From assembly GCF_001279775.1 (NCBI RefSeq), contig NZ_LGDG01000167.1, forward strand, positions 62,001 to 126,000: 64,000 bases of DNA, given 5' to 3'. Every line of letters begins with the position of its first letter. The stretch's first letter is position 1. The notes under the pieces were generated by a model. The model was given only the letters and a program-made list of their open reading frames with translations. It had not been told where the DNA came from and did not search any database. This document shows, one piece after another, positions 9,504 to 19,464 of the stretch. Made by a program: the position numbers and the translations under genes. This stretch comes from Streptomyces sp. MMG1533 (GTDB lineage: Bacteria; Actinomycetota; Actinomycetes; Streptomycetales; Streptomycetaceae).

Positions 9504-10010
9504 TCATTGAGGCCCTTGCTTCTTCTGCGGCAAGGGGTTTCGGGTGAGCAAGTTCGAAGGGTCTCGCTGTGCGGCGACGACCTCGTGGACGTTCCGCAGA
9601 AAGCGCTGGATTGTTGCCATCTCCGTGTCGGAGAAGGTCAGTGTCGCAGCGAGGAGCTCCGCGATCAGCGGTCCGAAGAACGACTGTCCGAGGGTGACTG
9701 CCCGTTCGTCGACCTCAAGCAGTACACGGCGTCGGTCGCGGCTGTCTCGCGTGCGTCGCACGTGGCCGAGCCTCTCGAGCCGGTCGACGAGGGCCGTGGT
9801 GCCCGCGGAGTTCAGGCCCAGCTGCCGCCCGAGCCAGCCGGGCGTCGCGAGGGTGTGCGCCCGAGCGGCGTCCAGCAGGCAGATCAGGGCACGCAGGTCG
9901 GTCGGGTGCAGGCTGTTGCGTTGTGCGAACTCGGCTCCGAGCAGGTCGAGTTCGACGGTGATGGCACGCAGCTGATGCACAACCCGCAGTCCAGGCTCCT
10001 CTTCATCCAT
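9504..10010 (-). CDS. MarR family transcriptional regulator
   Basis: 168 aa from ATG 10010 (MDEEEPGL). The frame extends upstream but that part is antisense to the next gene. wHTH: TPGWLGRQLGLNSAGTTALVDRLERLGHVRRTRDSRDRRRVLLEV, with the DxRxxR wing (DSRDRRR) diagnostic of MarR. It is divergent from the alpha/beta-hydrolase at 10102, and a perfect palindrome at 10047-10069 is the likely operator. Confidence 0.9.
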   Translation of the reverse strand: MDEEEPGLRVVHQLRAITVELDLLGAEFAQRNSLHPTDLRALICLLDAARAHTLATPGWLGRQLGLNSAGTTALVDRLERLGHVRRTRDSRDRRRVLLEVDERAVTLGQSFFGPLIAELLAATLTFSDTEMATIQRFLRNVHEVVAAQRDPSNLLTRNPLPQKKQGPQ

Positions 10011-10046
10011 GCCACGCCGCCCTTTCGCGATCGATCCGGCATGCAT

Positions 10047-10069
10047 AGTATCTCGTTGGGCGAGATACT
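10047..10069. promoter_or_regulatory. MarR operator palindrome
   Basis: AGTATCTCG-TTGGG-CGAGATACT is a perfect 9-bp inverted repeat with a 5-nt centre, placed midway between the divergent MarR and hydrolase starts. Confidence 0.75.
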
Positions 10070-10101
10070 TGCTCAGCGACCTATTTCTCTGAGGGCGTCC
10101 C

Positions 10102-10950
10102 ATGGCAGCAGACCTGACTCGATTTCTGGCGGCGTACGACGCCGTCCTGGACCACTGGCCCGTGCCCGTCGACCGGATGGACCTGACGTCGGAGTACGGC
10201 ACAACCCGGGTCACCGCGTGCGGCCCAGTGGACGGGGAGCCGCTGGTGCTGCTGCACGGTGGCGGCGCCACCTCTGCAGTGTGGTTTGCCAACGTGGCCG
10301 ACCTGAGCCGCACCCGGCGCGTCTACGCCGTCGACCGGATCGGCGAGGCAGGCCGCAGCCTGCGCGGGGGCCGCCCCGTCCGGTCCGTCGACGACCTTTT
10401 CGACTGGCTGGACGGCGTACTCGACGGCTTGGGCCCGGGCCGCGTCGACCTGTGCGGGCACTCCTACGGCGGATGGATCGCCCTCACCTATGCGTTGCGC
10501 ACGCCGCAGCGGGTCCGCAAGCTCACTCTCCTCGATCCCACCCAGTGCTTCGCCGGATACAAGGCCGGGTACCTGCTCCGCGCCCTTCCCATGCTCATCC
10601 GGCCCACCTCCCAACGGGCGCGCGCGTTCCTCGCCTGGGAAACCCGTGGCGCGGAAGTCGACCCCGCATGGCTGGACCTGTACGGGCTCGCCGCCGAGTT
10701 CCCGCGCACCAAGGTCGTCGTGGGCAGACGCCCGAGGTCCCGACGACTGCGGAGCTCGACGATCCCGACGCTGGTGCTGCTTGCCGGGGACAGCAGGGCG
10801 CACGACATCCGGCGCGTCGAGGCGGCGGCGCGGCTGCACCTGCCACACGTCGAGACCGCAGTACTCCCCGGCCTGTCGCACCACGGCGTCCCGTTCGTCC
10901 GGGCCGCCGCACTCAACAGCATGCTCCTGGACTTCCTCGCCAAGCCCTGA
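10102..10950 (+). CDS. Alpha/beta-fold hydrolase
   Basis: 282 aa. Oxyanion motif LLHGGGATS (about residue 50) and nucleophile elbow GHSYGG (about residue 116), with the catalytic His in LPGLSHHG near the end. LLAGDSRAHD probably holds the acid. The fold matches small esterase/lactonase-type hydrolases. It is the natural target of the divergent MarR regulator. Substrate unknown. Confidence 0.87.
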   Translation: MAADLTRFLAAYDAVLDHWPVPVDRMDLTSEYGTTRVTACGPVDGEPLVLLHGGGATSAVWFANVADLSRTRRVYAVDRIGEAGRSLRGGRPVRSVDDLFDWLDGVLDGLGPGRVDLCGHSYGGWIALTYALRTPQRVRKLTLLDPTQCFAGYKAGYLLRALPMLIRPTSQRARAFLAWETRGAEVDPAWLDLYGLAAEFPRTKVVVGRRPRSRRLRSSTIPTLVLLAGDSRAHDIRRVEAAARLHLPHVETAVLPGLSHHGVPFVRAAALNSMLLDFLAKP

Positions 10951-11101
10951 ACCGGGGTTGAGGGCCACATCATTCGCGGACGCGGACTCAGCAGCGGGAA
11001 CGGCGCAGGAGAACGCTGGGAGTGGTCGTACGCAGCCCGTCAGTTTCCGCCGGAGCCTGCCTGCCGGGCAGGCCGAGACCGGCGTCCGGCATGATGAGCC
11101 C

Positions 11102-12040
11102 GTGGATTTCGAGCCGTACCGGGGTGAGCTGCTGGCGTTCTGCTATCGGATGCTGGGTTCGTTCCACGAGGCCGAGGACGTGGTTCAGGAGACGTTGCTG
11201 CGTGCCTGGAAGGCCCGGGAGCGGTACGACCCGGCGCGCGCGTCGGTGCGGACGTGGCTGTACCGGATCGCAACCAACGCATGCCTGACCGCGCTGGAAG
11301 GACGCGGTCGGCGCCCGCTGCCCTCCGGGCTGGGCGCGCCGAGCGACGATCCGGAGGCGCCGCTGGCGCCGGCGCTCGACGTCCCCTGGATGGAGCCGTT
11401 TCCCGGCGCGCGGTTCGACGTCCAGGCGCGGACCGACCTGCGTCTGGCGTGGGTGGCGGCGGTGCAGGCCGTTCCGGCGCGGCAGCGCGCCGTGCTGGTG
11501 CTGCGGGACGTGCTGGAGTTCACCGCGGCCGAGGTCGCCGAGCAGCTGGGAACCACCGTCGCGGCGGTCAACAGCGCGCTGCAACGCGCACGTGCCGCCC
11601 TCGCGGGTGTGGGTGATCTCGATGCGGTGTGCGAGCCGGACGATCCCGAGGTGCGGGCGGTGGTCCAGCGGTACGTGCGGGCGTTCGAGGCAGCCGACGT
11701 GCCCGCACTGGTGCGGCTGCTGGCCGACGACGCGGTCCTTGAGATGCCGCCGGTCCCGCTGTGGTACCGGGGGAGAAGCGACTACGGCCTGTTCCTGGCC
11801 CGCGTCTTCCGGATGCGCGGAACCGGCTGGGTCATGCGGGAGCTCACGGCGAACGGGCAGCCGATGCTCGCGGCGTACGCGCCGGAGCCCGACGGCGGGC
11901 ACCGGCTGCACACCCTCCAGGTGCTCACCGTCACCGGCGGCCAGGTCACGCACAACGTCGTCTTCGCCGACCCGCGCGTCTTCGACGCCTTCGAGTTGCC
12001 GCAGCAGATTTTCGTCGACGATTTCCCGCAGGAGCGATGA
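11102..12040 (+). CDS. ECF sigma factor with C-terminal SnoaL-like domain
   Basis: 312 aa from GTG 11102 (VDFEPYRGELLAFCYRMLGSF). Sigma region 2 is residues 1-80 (AEDVVQETLLRAWKAR) and region 4 about 125-180 (VPARQRAVLVLRDVLEFTAAEVAEQLGTTVAAVNSALQRARAAL). Residues about 190-312 form an NTF2/SnoaL-type domain. This is the SigG/TIGR02960-like group, which lacks classical anti-sigma factors; the SnoaL domain is thought to control activity. The frame is open upstream over the hydrolase gene, but that part is not homologous. The RibD-like gene at 12096 follows by 55 nt and may be co-transcribed. Confidence 0.9.
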   Translation: MDFEPYRGELLAFCYRMLGSFHEAEDVVQETLLRAWKARERYDPARASVRTWLYRIATNACLTALEGRGRRPLPSGLGAPSDDPEAPLAPALDVPWMEPFPGARFDVQARTDLRLAWVAAVQAVPARQRAVLVLRDVLEFTAAEVAEQLGTTVAAVNSALQRARAALAGVGDLDAVCEPDDPEVRAVVQRYVRAFEAADVPALVRLLADDAVLEMPPVPLWYRGRSDYGLFLARVFRMRGTGWVMRELTANGQPMLAAYAPEPDGGHRLHTLQVLTVTGGQVTHNVVFADPRVFDAFELPQQIFVDDFPQER

Positions 12041-12095
12041 GTCCAGCAGACGCCGCCGGTATGTACCGGTGAGCATCTGACCGAAAGGATTCACC

Positions 12096-12659
12096 GTGAG
12101 CGTCATCGTCATCGAGTTCATCACCCTGGACGGGATCGTGTCCGACCCCGACGGCTCTGCGGGCACACCATTGGGCGGCTGGGCGTTCCGGTACGGCCGT
12201 GAAGCCGTCGCCGGAGACAAGTTCCGACTCGGCCGCACTCTGGACGACGGGGTCCTGCTGCTCGGGCGCGCGACCTGGCAGCTCTTCTCGCGGCTGTGGC
12301 CCGGACGCGACGACCCGTTCGCCCGGCGCATGAATGCCGTCCCGAAACTGATCGCCTCCCGCACGCTCACCGACGCCGACACCGCAGCATGGGCGAACTC
12401 GCGGATCCTCGCAGATGACGTCATCGACGCCGTCAAGCACGAACCACGCGACGTGGTCATCACCGGCAGCCTCAGCCTGGTGCACCGGCTCATGACCGAG
12501 GACCTGATCGACGAGTACCGGCTGCTGACCTTCCCCACCGTCCTCGGCACGGGCGACCGGCTCTTCCCCGCCGGGGGCCCTCACGCGGACTTGGAGTGCC
12601 TGTCGGCGGAACAGATCGGCGCCGCCGTCCTCACCCGCCACCGGAAGGCAGCCCGATGA
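12096..12659 (+). CDS. Dihydrofolate reductase family protein (RibD C-terminal domain)
   Basis: 187 aa; ATG is preceded by GAAAGGA. ITLDGIVSDPDG at the N-terminus, LLLGRATWQLF, and VVITGSLSLVHRLM plus DEYRLLTFPTVLGTGDRLFP are hallmarks of the RibD_C/DHFR-like family of NADPH reductases. Its stop overlaps the next start (ATGA), and it follows the ECF sigma gene, a common streptomycete pairing. One of three paralogues in this window (also 22497 and 25904). Confidence 0.88.
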   Translation: MSVIVIEFITLDGIVSDPDGSAGTPLGGWAFRYGREAVAGDKFRLGRTLDDGVLLLGRATWQLFSRLWPGRDDPFARRMNAVPKLIASRTLTDADTAAWANSRILADDVIDAVKHEPRDVVITGSLSLVHRLMTEDLIDEYRLLTFPTVLGTGDRLFPAGGPHADLECLSAEQIGAAVLTRHRKAAR

Positions 12660-12955
12660 CCGCCCGCTTCATGGCCCTGTACGAGGTTCCCGCCGATCCC
12701 TCAGCATTCGATCGGCACTACGCAGTACACGACGTCCACATCCCGCTCGCACGCCGGCTCCCGGGACTGCTGGCCCCGGGCCAATCCACTCGTTCACGCC
12801 ACGCAGTAGTGATCTTTGAGTGGGCCCAGAACACTCAGTCGCGTGGGGCCGGACGACTCGTTCGAGCAGGAGCGTCTGAACGCGGGGGGCGAGGGCCGCG
12901 AGTCGGATCGTGCTGCACCTGTCCGGAGTCCTTTTCGGCGCTTCCGCCGGGCTGA
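12656..12955 (+). pseudogene. EthD family protein, truncated
   Basis: The first ~35 residues (MTARFMALYEVPADPSAFDRHY through VHIPLARRLPGL) match the start of EthD-like dimeric ferredoxin-fold proteins of about 100 aa. After that the sequence becomes unrelated (APGQSTRSRHAVV...). The start overlaps the preceding stop as ATGA, so it was once the third gene of the sigma/RibD operon. The 3' part has been replaced by foreign sequence near 12775. Confidence 0.65.
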
Positions 12956-13672
12956 ACCGGCTGCTCGGAGCCGGAGACAGGCGGATGCGAGCGGGGCTGT
13001 GCTGGTGCTGGCGTGCGAGCCGTTGCGGCGGATTCTTCAGGTGAGGCCGGGGAGAATCAGGTTCTGCGGGTCTATGACACCGTCACCGACGCAGAAGCCA
13101 AGCCGTCGTCGGCGACTGAGCCACACCATCGGCAGCGAGTTCAACGAGGGCGCGAACGGGAGGCCGACTTCAGCGGGGTGCCGGAGCGGCTGGTCGAGAT
13201 CGAGGACGTCCTCGTTGCGCCGTCAGTCGCGTCGCCGGTGCAGGAGGGGTCGGATCACAGGGTGCGGCCCGGACTGCCGCAGCAGCTCGTTCTCCAGCTC
13301 CAGGACCTGTACGACGCGGGCGAACTGCTGGGCCTGGAGGGCGAGGCGGTCGCGTTCTTCGTTGCGCCGGGGCCTTGGCCTTGAGTTCTTGTGCAGCGCC
13401 CGGCAGGCCAGCTGCACCGGCAGGTGCTCACGGGCCATCACGCGGATGGTTTCAAGCGGCCATTTGGGGACGTCACCTTGCCCCAGCAGTTCGGCGGCCC
13501 GCCGGTGGACGACTTCGGGCTCAGCGACGCCACCGCCGTGCGCCACGTCACCACCGCCCATGGTGAGCGCACCGCGCAGCTGCCGAGGTTGACCGCAGCC
13601 GGCCTGGCCGGCCGATCGGGGGTGCGGGGTAGAGGGTGGCCGGCGACGGGCTGATGACCATGCGGTCCTCAC
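12956..13672. other. Gene-poor stretch with possible IS3-type remnant
   Basis: No intact gene is supported. On the minus strand at about 13400-13455, ETIRVMAREHLPVQLACRAL resembles the N-terminus of IS3-family OrfB transposases, and nearby LELENELLRQ resembles an OrfA leucine zipper, but the order and frame are scrambled. The stretch separates the truncated EthD gene from ureD and is probably recombination debris. Confidence 0.35.
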
Positions 13673-14491
13673 CTATGGGGTGAGCGCTCGTCGCAGTGCC
13701 TCGTCAAGGAGGTGTCGCAGCCGGGTGGCGGTGTCGGCCACCGCGGTGGCGAGGAGTGCCGGGCCGGCCAGGGGGACCAGCGCACCGTGGGCTGGGGTGT
13801 CGGGGTCGCCGAGGAGGACCGGTGGGAGGGCTGGCGGGGCGAGGGACGGGTCGACGACGAGGAGTTGGCCGCAGGCGCGGTGCGAGCCCATGACGGCCGG
13901 GCCGTCCCAGGCGGGGTGGAGGTCGCCGTAGGAGGTGTGCTGGTCGAGAAGGGGGCGGCCTGCGCGGAGCACGGTGAGGCGGGTGGTCAGGTTGCCGCTG
14001 GTCTCACCGGTGCGGCCGAGGATCTGTTCGTCCCTCAGGATGAGGCGGGCGGTGGAGGCGAGGTCGACGGTGCAGGTTTGGCGGAGGTTGCTTCCGGCGG
14101 TGCTGATCAGGGGCTGCGGCAGCCAGTGCAGGGCGGCGTCGTCGCCGACGGTCAGATGGACGTCGTAGGTGGCGGTGTCGTCGGTGGGGCCACGCAGCGC
14201 GATGGTGGAGGCGGCTCCGGTGATCTGGAGGCGGGCGTGCGGGCCGGCGTCGGCGTGGAGGGCGAGCCGGTCGCCGCCGAGGGGGCCGCTCATGGCGCCG
14301 ATGACGTCGACACGGGCGAGGCCGCCACGCGGGCGGAGCCTTCGGAGGTGAAAGGGGCCGTCGCTGCTGAGCAGCGGAAGGGTGGTGGTGTGGCCGTTGT
14401 GGCCGGCCCGCACCCGGGCGGTTGCCACGACGGTGGATGCGTCCGGGCGGGGCGCAGCGAGGGGCGCGAGGTCTTCGGCGAGCGTTCTCAT
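13673..14491 (-). CDS. ureD: Urease accessory protein UreD
   Basis: 272 aa. Matches UreD/UreH: RLRPRGGLARVDVIG, then ARLQITGAASTIALRG, LHWLPQPLISTAGSNLRQ and ILGRTGETSGNL. UreD binds apo-urease with UreF and UreG to load nickel and CO2 into the active site. Last gene of the minus-strand ureAB-C-F-G-D operon, 35 nt after ureG. Confidence 0.9.
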   Translation of the reverse strand: MRTLAEDLAPLAAPRPDASTVVATARVRAGHNGHTTTLPLLSSDGPFHLRRLRPRGGLARVDVIGAMSGPLGGDRLALHADAGPHARLQITGAASTIALRGPTDDTATYDVHLTVGDDAALHWLPQPLISTAGSNLRQTCTVDLASTARLILRDEQILGRTGETSGNLTTRLTVLRAGRPLLDQHTSYGDLHPAWDGPAVMGSHRACGQLLVVDPSLAPPALPPVLLGDPDTPAHGALVPLAGPALLATAVADTATRLRHLLDEALRRALTP

Positions 14492-14526
14492 GTCTCCTGC
14501 CGGGTCGTTGCCGGGCCGTGACGGGA

Positions 14527-15240
14527 TCAGTGCGCGGCGACGGCGGGTTCGGGCCGTGCGGTCCCGTGGTGCCAGGCGGTGAGGCGTTCCAGCACCCAGT
14601 CGGCGACGGGCCGGACGCCGTCGTCGCCGGTGAGGGAGGTGAAGACGACGGGCAGGTCGCCGCGCCGGTGGCCCGCGTCGGCGGCCATGGTGGCGAGGTC
14701 GGCGCCGACGTACGGGGCGAGATCGGTCTTGTTGACGACGAGGAGGTCGGCGGTGGTGATGCCGGGGCCACCCTTGCGGGGGATGTCGTCGCCGCTGGAG
14801 ACGTCGATGACGAAGATCTGCGTGTCGACGAGACCCCTGGAGAAGGTGGCGGTGAGGTTGTCGCCGCCGGACTCGACGAGGATCAGATCCAGGGCGCCGA
14901 GGCGGTCCTCAAGCTCCTCTGCGGCCTCCAGGTTGGCGGAGATGTCGTCGCGGATCGCTGTGTGCGGGCAGGCTCCGGTCTCCACGGCGGTGATCCGCTC
15001 GGGGGGCAGGACGGCCTCGCGGAGCAGGAACTCGGCGTCCTCACGGGTGTAGATGTCGTTGGTGATGACGGCAAGCGAGTACCGGTCGCGCAGGGTGCGG
15101 CAGAGGGCGGCGACGGTGGCGGTCTTGCCGGAGCCGACCGGACCGCCGAGGCCGATCCTGAGGGCGCGGCGGGTGCCGTCGGGGCGGTGGGCGTCGGCGG
15201 AGACGGCGCCGGGGCCGTCGTGCCTGTGGTCGAGGTGCAT
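14527..15240 (-). CDS. ureG: Urease accessory GTPase UreG
   Basis: 237 aa. P-loop GPVGSGKT (residues 33-40), [13 protein letters not shown], the nickel-relay motif [11 protein letters not shown] (the CPH motif), ESGGDNL and the base-recognition VNKTDL are all present. It hydrolyses GTP to drive nickel insertion into urease and moves Ni as a dimer through the Cys-Pro-His motif. The His-containing N-terminus (MHLDHRHD) may bind extra nickel; no UreE is encoded here, as is usual in Streptomyces. Confidence 0.97.
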   Translation of the reverse strand: MHLDHRHDGPGAVSADAHRPDGTRRALRIGLGGPVGSGKTATVAALCRTLRDRYSLAVITNDIYTREDAEFLLREAVLPPERITAVETGACPHTAIRDDISANLEAAEELEDRLGALDLILVESGGDNLTATFSRGLVDTQIFVIDVSSGDDIPRKGGPGITTADLLVVNKTDLAPYVGADLATMAADAGHRRGDLPVVFTSLTGDDGVRPVADWVLERLTAWHHGTARPEPAVAAH

Positions 15241-15285
15241 GGGCGTGAGCTCCTTCGGGTGTGCGGAGAGTGTCCGGGTTCGGTG

Positions 15286-15960
15286 TCAGGAGGCGAAAAG
15301 ACGCATCGGCCAGGCGGCGTGCTGCTCGGCGGTGATGTCGAGCAGTGGCGACGAAGCGGCCGGCAGGACGCCGACTCCCTCGTCGGCGACGCGGGCGGCG
15401 GCGTCGGCGGCCCGGGTGGCCACGGCGTCGACGTCGTCGCAGAGACGGGCCAGGACCGCAGTGGCATCGAACGGGTCGAGGCTGAGCAGCCGCACGGCCG
15501 CTGTGGCGGGGCCTGTGATGTTGTTGAAGGCTGCGGCGTGTGCGGCGTCCAACGCGGTAAGTCCGGCCGCGTGGCCTGCGACGCCGAGCACTACGGGCTG
15601 GTGGGCGCCGCCCGGCAGATCGCGTGCAAGCCGCTCCAGCGCCTGGCACGGCCAGGCCGCGCGGGCCGCCCGTAGCATCTGCCGACCCAGCTTGCGGGCC
15701 GTGGCCCGCAGCGCCGGGGCGGGCGTACGGGCGTCGGCGGCCTCGTCCAGGACGAGCGGGTCGTGTCCGGCGGCGGCCGCAGCTGCCAGTGCGGCGGCGG
15801 TGAGGCCCGCGGTGTGCAGGCGGCCACGGCAGAACGCGTAGAGGGTGGCGGGATCGTGGACGGCGCGGGCGGCGACGGCGGCCTCGACGCCGCCGGAATG
15901 CGCATGGTCTCCTGCCGGGAAACGGCCGTCGGCGAGGACGAGGAGAGCGGTACGGCTCAT
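15286..15960 (-). CDS. ureF: Urease accessory protein UreF
   Basis: 224 aa, all helical, Ala-rich. Motifs LADGRFPAGDHAHSGGVEAAV (the family's D-x-x-FP-x-G-x-x-H-S-x-G-x-E) and the C-terminal SSPLLDITAEQHAAWPMRLFAS identify UreF, which acts with UreD as activator of UreG at the apo-urease. It lies between ureC (95 nt away) and ureG (45 nt). Confidence 0.92.
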   Translation of the reverse strand: MSRTALLVLADGRFPAGDHAHSGGVEAAVAARAVHDPATLYAFCRGRLHTAGLTAAALAAAAAAGHDPLVLDEAADARTPAPALRATARKLGRQMLRAARAAWPCQALERLARDLPGGAHQPVVLGVAGHAAGLTALDAAHAAAFNNITGPATAAVRLLSLDPFDATAVLARLCDDVDAVATRAADAAARVADEGVGVLPAASSPLLDITAEQHAAWPMRLFAS

Positions 15961-16055
15961 GGACGGGTGGCGATTCCTTTCGAGGGCGTGGCGGGAAAGT
16001 CGGGACGGGCGAGGTCCGGCCTGCCGGGGCGCCCGCCCTGTTGTCCGCCGGATGG

Positions 16056-18059
16056 TCAGAAGATGAAGTAGCGCTGGGCCATGGGAAGTTCTGACGCGTA
16101 GTGCTTGGGGGCTGACCGCTGGGGGCAGAGCGCCTCATCGGCCTGCGCCTGTTCTTCCTTCTGCTGACGCAGTTCGGTGATGCAGGTGTCCTCGATGAAC
16201 ACCTCGTAGGTGTTCGGGTCGACCCGGATGTCCGGGGTGGCATCGTTGAGGATCATGTGCCGTTTGAACACCTGGCGGGTGTCCTTGATCTCGTACAGGG
16301 GCTTGCTGATGCCGAGTTCCTGCGCGGTGACCGTGGCCTGCGGGCTGACGAAATTGACCGAGTTGGCGCCTGGCGCGTTTCCTTCGGCGCCCCACATCGG
16401 GCGGGGCAGGACGGGCTGCGGCGTCGGGATGGACGCGTTGGCGTCCCCGACCTGCGCGTAGGCGATCTGCCCGCCCTTGAGGACGAGGTGCGGCTTCACG
16501 CCGAAGAACTTCGGCTCCCACAGCACCAGGTCCGCCAGCTTGCCCCTCTCCACGGAGCCGATCAGGCCGTCCGCGCCGTGGGCGATGGCCGGGTTGATCG
16601 TGTACTTGGCGACGTAGCGGCGGGCGCGGAAGTTGTCTGCCTCAAGCCGCTGCCGTTCCTGCTGCGGGGCAGTGCCTTCGCGCAGCTGGCCGTAGCGGGT
16701 CTTCATCACGTGGGCGGTCTGCCAGGTCCGCATGATCATCTCGCCGATGCGGCCCATGGCCTGCGCGTCGGACGACATGATCGAGATGGCGCCCATGTCG
16801 TGCAGCAGATCCTCGGCCGCCATCGTCGAGGGCCGCACCCGTGAGTCGGCGAAGGCCCGGTCGGCGTCCAGCTCCGGGTTGAGGTGGTGGCAGACCATCA
16901 TCATGTCGATGTGCTCCTTGACGGTGTTGACCGTCAGGGGGCGCGTCGGGTTGGTGGACGCGGGCAGGACGTTCTCCTCCCCGCACAGCGTGATCATGTC
17001 GGGGGCGTGACCGCCGCCGGCGCCCTCGATGTGGAAGATGTGCAGGGGACGGTCCTTGAACGCGGCCTTGGTGCTCTCGACGAAGCCCGCCTCGTTCAGC
17101 GAGTCCGCGTGCAGGGCGAGTTGCACATTGTTGGTGACGAGGCCGTCCGTCCGGTCGTCGTCCGCCGGGCTGTTCCTGCCCTCGCACACCTTCAGGCAGG
17201 TGTCGATGACCGCGGGGGTGGCGCCCCAGTCCTCGTGGATCTTGAAGCCGATCACGCCGGCCTTCACCTGGCCGAGCAGCGACTCACGGGACATGGTGCT
17301 GCCCTTGCCCAACACCCCTACGTTCACCGGAAACCCGTCGAGCGCCTTGAAAAGACGCTCGACGTGCCACTTGCCTGGCGTGACCGTGGTCGCGGTGGAC
17401 CCCTCGGCCGGGCCGGTGCCACCGCCGATCAGGGTGGTCACCCCGGACGCGAGGGCTTCGCCGACCTGTTCCGGGCAGATGAAATGGACATGAGTGTCCA
17501 CCCCGCCCGCGGTCAGGATGCGGCCCTTGCCCGAGATCACCTCGGTCTCCGGGCCGATCACGAAGTCCGTCGGCCCGTCCGTCCGGCCCTCGTGGATCTT
17601 GGCCATGGTCTCCGGGTTGTACGCCTTGCCGAGGGCGGTGATTCTCCCGTCCCGGATCGCGACGTCCGCCTTGACCACGCCCCAGTGATCCAGGATCACC
17701 ACGCCGGTGATCACCGTGTCCGGAGGACCGTCCTCGCCGTCGCCGCGTGGCGTCGCCGACTGGCCCATCGACTCACGGATCACCTTGCCGCCGCCGAAGA
17801 CCACCTCGTGCCCGCTCCTGCTCGTCAGCAGGCTGACCTTGCTCCGGTCCTTGCCCTGGCCGTTGTCCTCGTCCTCGGGCGCAGGAACGAGCGGAGGGTC
17901 TGCCGGATCTTTGGTGAGACCGCCTGACCAGTCGTCGGTGACCTTGATACGCAGCGCGGTGTCCGCCAGCCGGATCTCGTCCCCGGTCGTCGGGCCGAAC
18001 AGGTCTACGTAGACCTCGCGCTCGGTCGTCCTGGTGTTCTGCCGCTCATTCACGGTCAT
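16056..18059 (-). CDS. ureC: Urease alpha subunit UreC
   Basis: 667 aa, longer than the usual ~570. The nickel-site motifs are complete: HVHF, the carbamylated Lys in [31 protein letters not shown], the flap MMVCHHLNP with its Cys, and the Asp in [12 protein letters not shown]. It hydrolyses urea to ammonia and carbamate. A polar insert of about 35 residues (around residues 40-80, [20 protein letters not shown]) precedes [11 protein letters not shown], and the C-terminal region before QRYFIF also has an extra charged segment. ATG 18059 overlaps the ureAB stop by 14 nt, indicating coupled translation. Confidence 0.96.
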   Translation of the reverse strand: MTVNERQNTRTTEREVYVDLFGPTTGDEIRLADTALRIKVTDDWSGGLTKDPADPPLVPAPEDEDNGQGKDRSKVSLLTSRSGHEVVFGGGKVIRESMGQSATPRGDGEDGPPDTVITGVVILDHWGVVKADVAIRDGRITALGKAYNPETMAKIHEGRTDGPTDFVIGPETEVISGKGRILTAGGVDTHVHFICPEQVGEALASGVTTLIGGGTGPAEGSTATTVTPGKWHVERLFKALDGFPVNVGVLGKGSTMSRESLLGQVKAGVIGFKIHEDWGATPAVIDTCLKVCEGRNSPADDDRTDGLVTNNVQLALHADSLNEAGFVESTKAAFKDRPLHIFHIEGAGGGHAPDMITLCGEENVLPASTNPTRPLTVNTVKEHIDMMMVCHHLNPELDADRAFADSRVRPSTMAAEDLLHDMGAISIMSSDAQAMGRIGEMIMRTWQTAHVMKTRYGQLREGTAPQQERQRLEADNFRARRYVAKYTINPAIAHGADGLIGSVERGKLADLVLWEPKFFGVKPHLVLKGGQIAYAQVGDANASIPTPQPVLPRPMWGAEGNAPGANSVNFVSPQATVTAQELGISKPLYEIKDTRQVFKRHMILNDATPDIRVDPNTYEVFIEDTCITELRQQKEEQAQADEALCPQRSAPKHYASELPMAQRYFIF

Positions 18060-18723
18060 CAGCTCCCTCACCGTCGGAGTCGTCCGGGGCCTGGTCCTGC
18101 AGCACCCCACCGACCAGCCCGCGCAGCCCCAGCACCTTCCGCTCGCCCTCGATGCGCACCAACTGCACCGTGCGGCGATCACCCGGCTCGAACCGTTCTG
18201 ACGTGCCGGCCGCGACGTTGAGCCGCTTGCCGTACGCCCGTGACCGATCGAACTCGAGCCCTGCGTTGGCCTCATAGAAGTGGTAGTGCGACCCGACCTG
18301 CACCGGCCGGTCGGTCGGGTTGTGCACCTCGATCTCGGTGACGTCCAGCCCCGGGTTCAGAGGCACCGCCTCGTCGACGAAGTCGACTTTGCCGGGGTGG
18401 AGTTCGATCTCCTCGCGCGGCGCGTCGAACGGGTCGTGGATCGTCACCAGCTTCGTGCCGTCCGGGAACGTCGTCTCGACCTGGACGTTGTCGATCATTT
18501 CCGGGACACCGGCCATGACCTCGCCCCGTGTCAGGACCCCCCGACCCGAGTCCATGATCTCGCCGACGCTCCGGCCGATCCGCGCCTGGTCGTAGACGTA
18601 GGCGGTGAGTAGCGCCACCGCCTCCGGGTAGTTCAGCTTGATTCCTTGCTCTCTGCGCTGCCGCGCCACGCCGGCCGCCACATGGACCAGCAGGCGCTCC
18701 TGCTCATGGGGAGTGAAATGCAT
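18046..18723 (-). CDS. ureAB: Fused urease gamma-beta subunit UreAB
   Basis: 225 aa. Residues 1-100 are UreA ([67 protein letters not shown]). Residues about 108-215 are UreB ([69 protein letters not shown]). Such gamma-beta fusions occur in the second urease type of actinomycetes. ATG 18723 was chosen because UreA homologues start at MHFTPHE; the frame is open to 18783. First gene of the operon. Confidence 0.95.
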   Translation of the reverse strand: MHFTPHEQERLLVHVAAGVARQRREQGIKLNYPEAVALLTAYVYDQARIGRSVGEIMDSGRGVLTRGEVMAGVPEMIDNVQVETTFPDGTKLVTIHDPFDAPREEIELHPGKVDFVDEAVPLNPGLDVTEIEVHNPTDRPVQVGSHYHFYEANAGLEFDRSRAYGKRLNVAAGTSERFEPGDRRTVQLVRIEGERKVLGLRGLVGGVLQDQAPDDSDGEGADDRE

Positions 18724-19464
18724 GGTGCCCTTCTCGGCTCCAGAGACCAATGTCTGTTGACGGCGCGGGCACGCCGGGCCCACCGCAGCCAGAGGTCCGG
18801 GCCACGCTGCGCCACGGCTGATCGTCCTGGCTCGGGCCGGCGCGTCGACGTGGAACTTTCGCTTTCACTTCGGACGGGGGGCGAAGCGAACAGTTCGGCG
18901 AGAGCGGAGGGAATGAGACTTTCATTCATGAATCAGCGATTTACGGCCAGCAAGGTCCGCCTCCCTCGGAGGGCGTGACACGCGAACGTTTCTGCGCCGA
19001 GGCAGTGGGCCCCTCGGCTTGGAGGCGCACTTACGGCCGGACAGGAGCCGCCCCCTTCTGTGATCACATACCGCTCCTTCCCTGCCGATGCCCGATCAGC
19101 AACCGGCACGCCACGCAGGCGTCTGGTGTCGGCAGTGGCCGGTTCACGACCGTCGTCCGTAGGCGGATCGCACGTCGCAGCGGGGGTGATGCGCAGGCCG
19201 GGCAAAGGTGGCACTCGTAGCGCAGCCGAGACTCGAGACCAGGGACAACGGACAGCCTGAGACCCTGTCGACAGGAAGCCTCGATGCCGGCTGCGCCCGC
19301 GGCCGGGTCCAGCCAGTCCAGGGCGATGGCCCGGTCCGCGGTGGCGGGGCACAGGGTGAACGGAGCGGTGAGCGCGTCGCCGACGAAGAGATTTTCGAGT
19401 TTCGCGCGGCGCTGCAATTCACCGAAGTTCAGCGCCCCCTCGTGCGGCACGACGAGCTCGCCGG
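18724..19464. other. Upstream region of the urease operon, no supported gene
   Basis: It must contain the ure promoter; I find no clear GlnR box (GTnAC-n6-GAAAC). A small palindrome ATTCATGAAT lies at 18924-18933. A minus-strand frame (to 19064) has two Cys pairs (YECHLCPAC and ACVACRL) but matches nothing I recognise and is probably fortuitous or a relic. Confidence 0.4.

Noticed and set aside
12816..13592. 258-codon plus-strand frame after the EthD fragment
   Set aside because: Arg/Ser-rich composition without a domain; typical of out-of-frame high-GC sequence.
18724..18975. GlnR-binding site upstream of ureAB
   Set aside because: No GTnAC-n6-GAAAC arrangement could be found; nitrogen control by GlnR is not supported here.
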